Shown: positions 62,717-64,000 of the stretch, in pieces
Position numbering within the stretch: position 1 is the first letter of the stretch
How the letters are laid out: every line of letters starts with the position of its first letter
Assembly (NCBI RefSeq): GCF_002844555.1
Contig: NZ_PJNI01000009.1
Span: 124,001 to 188,000 of the forward strand
DNA: 64,000 bases
DNA from: Brumimicrobium salinarum
Lineage (GTDB): Bacteria > Bacteroidota > Bacteroidia > Flavobacteriales_D > Crocinitomicaceae
Direction: 5' to 3'
The notes under the pieces: model-generated
The model's input: only the letters and a program-made list of their open reading frames with translations
What the model was told of the DNA's origin: nothing
Databases searched by the model: none
Program-made: the position numbers and the translations under genes

Positions 62717-62911
62717 AATTCTTTGTTCTTTTTCGTAATTCTCGATAAATATACAATTCCCAATTAAAATTGTTCCTAATTTGAAAATTGATTTATCAAA
62801 TATCGTGCTTTTATAACTTTACTTTAAAAAATTGATTCTTCTACGTCATTATGGCAGATTTTAAATCAATTAGGATTTGCGAATTAAACCTGACTTTCTG
62901 TACCTTCGATA

Positions 62912-62948
62912 GGCTCAGTCACCGAAAGGATACTGCGTTGACTGAGCC
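62912..62948. repeat. REP/BIME-like hairpin
   Basis: GGCTCAGTC (62912-62920) pairs with GACTGAGCC (62940-62948). The outer arms CTTCGATA and TGCCAAAG extend it imperfectly. One arm (TGAGCCTGCCGAACG) also occurs at about 46198. Confidence 0.75.
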
Positions 62949-63008
62949 TGCCAAAGGCAACATTGTGGTGCATTCAACAATTTGTAATTGAACAATTCAT
63001 AATTTCCT

Positions 63009-63016
63009 TACCTTTG
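63009..63016 (+). promoter_or_regulatory. -7 promoter element of the Nif3-like gene
   Basis: TACCTTTG ends 6 bases before the ATG at 63023, so the transcript should be nearly leaderless. Confidence 0.55.
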
Positions 63017-63022
63017 TCTGCT

Positions 63023-64000
63023 ATGGATTTACAAGTAAAAGACATCACAACAGTATTGGAGAATTTGGCTCCTTTGAGCAGTCAGGAAAGTTATGACAAT
63101 TCTGGGTTAATTGTAGGTGATAACAATATGCAAGTCACCTCAGTTTTGCTTTCTTTAGATTGCATTGAAGCAACGGTTAACGAGGCGATTCAAGTTGGGG
63201 CAAATTTAATCATTGCGCATCATCCCATAGTTTTTGGAGGTTTAAAAAAGTTGAACGGTAAAAATTATGTGGAACGAACGGTCATAAAAGCGATAAAAAA
63301 CGACATTGCTATTTATGCGATTCACACAAATATAGACAATTACAAATTTGGGGTGAATTATGAAATTGCCCAACGTTTAGGAATTACGAATCCAAAGATT
63401 TTGGCGCCTAAAAAGAAGGTGTTAAAGAAACTCGTTTTCTTTTGTCCAACAACAAATGCCGATGAAGTATCACAAGCAATTTTCAAAGCGGGTGGCGGAA
63501 ATATTGGAGAATATTCGGCGTGTAGTTTTGAAAGCTTGGGAACAGGAGCATTCCAGCCTAGTAAAAATGCAAATCCGACAATTGGAAAAGCGGGCAATAG
63601 AGAAAAGGTAGAAGAAAAGCGCATTGAGGTTTTAATTCCAAGTCACAAAGAAGGAAAAATCATCCATGCAATGCAAGCTGCACATCCTTATGAAGAAGTA
63701 GCTTATGATGTTTACCCGATTTCTAATGTCAATCAAGATGAAGGAGCCGGAATGATTGGCGAATTGGAAGAAGCAATGGACACTCAACGGTTTTTAAGTC
63801 ATGTTAAATCGGCGTTTAATTGCGGAACAATACGGCATACGGCATTGATTAAAGACAAAATAAAAACGGTAGCCTTTTGTGGAGGTTCAGGAAGTTTTTT
63901 ATTAGGCAATGCTAAAGCAAAGCAGGCAGACATTTATATAACAGGCGACTTTAAATACCATGAGTTTTTTGATGCCGAAGACAAGATAATTATTGCAGAC
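63023..64000 (+). CDS. Nif3-like dinuclear metal centre hexameric protein (3' end outside window)
   Basis: Start of a NIF3/YbgI-family protein; 326 codons are visible and the frame is open at the window end (family length about 365). It has metal-binding His in IIAHHPIVFGGLKKL and AIHTNID, an inserted middle domain (GGGNIGEYSACSFES, AAHPYEEVAYDVYPI) of the long Nif3 form, and the second half with VAFCGGSGSFLL and YITGDFKYHEFFDAED (metal ligands). The enzymatic role is debated (GTP cyclohydrolase I type 2 name is common). Confidence 0.93.
   Translation, partial: MDLQVKDITTVLENLAPLSSQESYDNSGLIVGDNNMQVTSVLLSLDCIEATVNEAIQVGANLIIAHHPIVFGGLKKLNGKNYVERTVIKAIKNDIAIYAIHTNIDNYKFGVNYEIAQRLGITNPKILAPKKKVLKKLVFFCPTTNADEVSQAIFKAGGGNIGEYSACSFESLGTGAFQPSKNANPTIGKAGNREKVEEKRIEVLIPSHKEGKIIHAMQAAHPYEEVAYDVYPISNVNQDEGAGMIGELEEAMDTQRFLSHVKSAFNCGTIRHTALIKDKIKTVAFCGGSGSFLLGNAKAKQADIYITGDFKYHEFFDAEDKIIIAD

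Noticed and set aside
1-64000. CRISPR array, rRNA or tRNA genes
   Set aside because: No regularly spaced identical repeats and no conserved rRNA or cloverleaf pattern were seen; direct repeats found were pairs only.

Overview
The window is AT-rich chromosomal DNA from a member of the Bacteroidota, most likely Flavobacteriia. The evidence is a nadE-gldB-gldC gliding neighbourhood, type IX secretion (T9SS) sorting domains, a GLPGLI/TonB-receptor pair, PorT-like beta-barrels and a FolE/6-pyruvoyl-tetrahydropterin-synthase pair. A Bacteroidota-type -7 promoter element (TAnnTTTG) stands in front of many genes. No rRNA or tRNA gene, CRISPR array or intact insertion sequence was seen.

Layout. 1-10.9 kb: ferredoxin end, nadE, beta-barrel protein, gldB-gldC, lnt, a large T9SS-secreted protein, an M23 peptidase, ppa and a VWA protein. 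11-19.8 kb: folE and a pterin synthase, a small secreted protein, GLPGLI plus TonB receptor, rsgA-dtd-MazG-like, a decayed T9SS substrate, rluF. 20-31 kb: dinB-xseB-xseA, a three-gene envelope operon, a decayed island (ParE fragment, REP hairpins, orphan RHS tip with a possible immunity lipoprotein), purC-phoH, and the YbaB-type and 5-FCL genes. 31-45 kb: a repeat-filled gap, HD hydrolase, acs, birA, rsfS-ftsH-DUF2007-cdsA-psd, an acyltransferase, a metal-receptor protein and a CBS-domain cysteine synthase. 45.4-50.9 kb: an accessory block. 51-64 kb: DUF2147 twins, rarA, nnr, a 2OG oxygenase, ychF, two lipoproteins, a mazEF-like module with a PIN fragment, clpX-clpP and the start of a Nif3-family gene.

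The most unusual region is 45.45-49.85 kb. Small unrelated genes (lipoprotein, beta-barrel protein, chloramphenicol-acetyltransferase-like protein, two GNATs) are separated by imperfect palindromes. For three of the four cassettes, the bases in front of the cassette are complementary to the bases behind it and have the form GTTrgc...gcyAAC. This is the layout of integron gene cassettes with attC sites, but no integrase is present. Two cassettes start with a leader made of a TAAATTTG promoter element plus a hairpin. The hairpin of one leader recurs in front of the mazEF-like module at 60.5 kb.

Three genes (T9SS substrate at 5.2-7.6 kb, lipoprotein at 24.8-25.6 kb, rarA at 52.0-53.3 kb) are each broken by a 7-base A/T run. 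One more base in each run would restore a convincing full-length protein, so either the assembly has homopolymer errors or the tracts are slippage-variable.

Two MITE-like families are each present as an inverted pair: about 236/270 bp at 19.8 and 50.4 kb, and exactly 315 bp at 31.7 and 56.6 kb.
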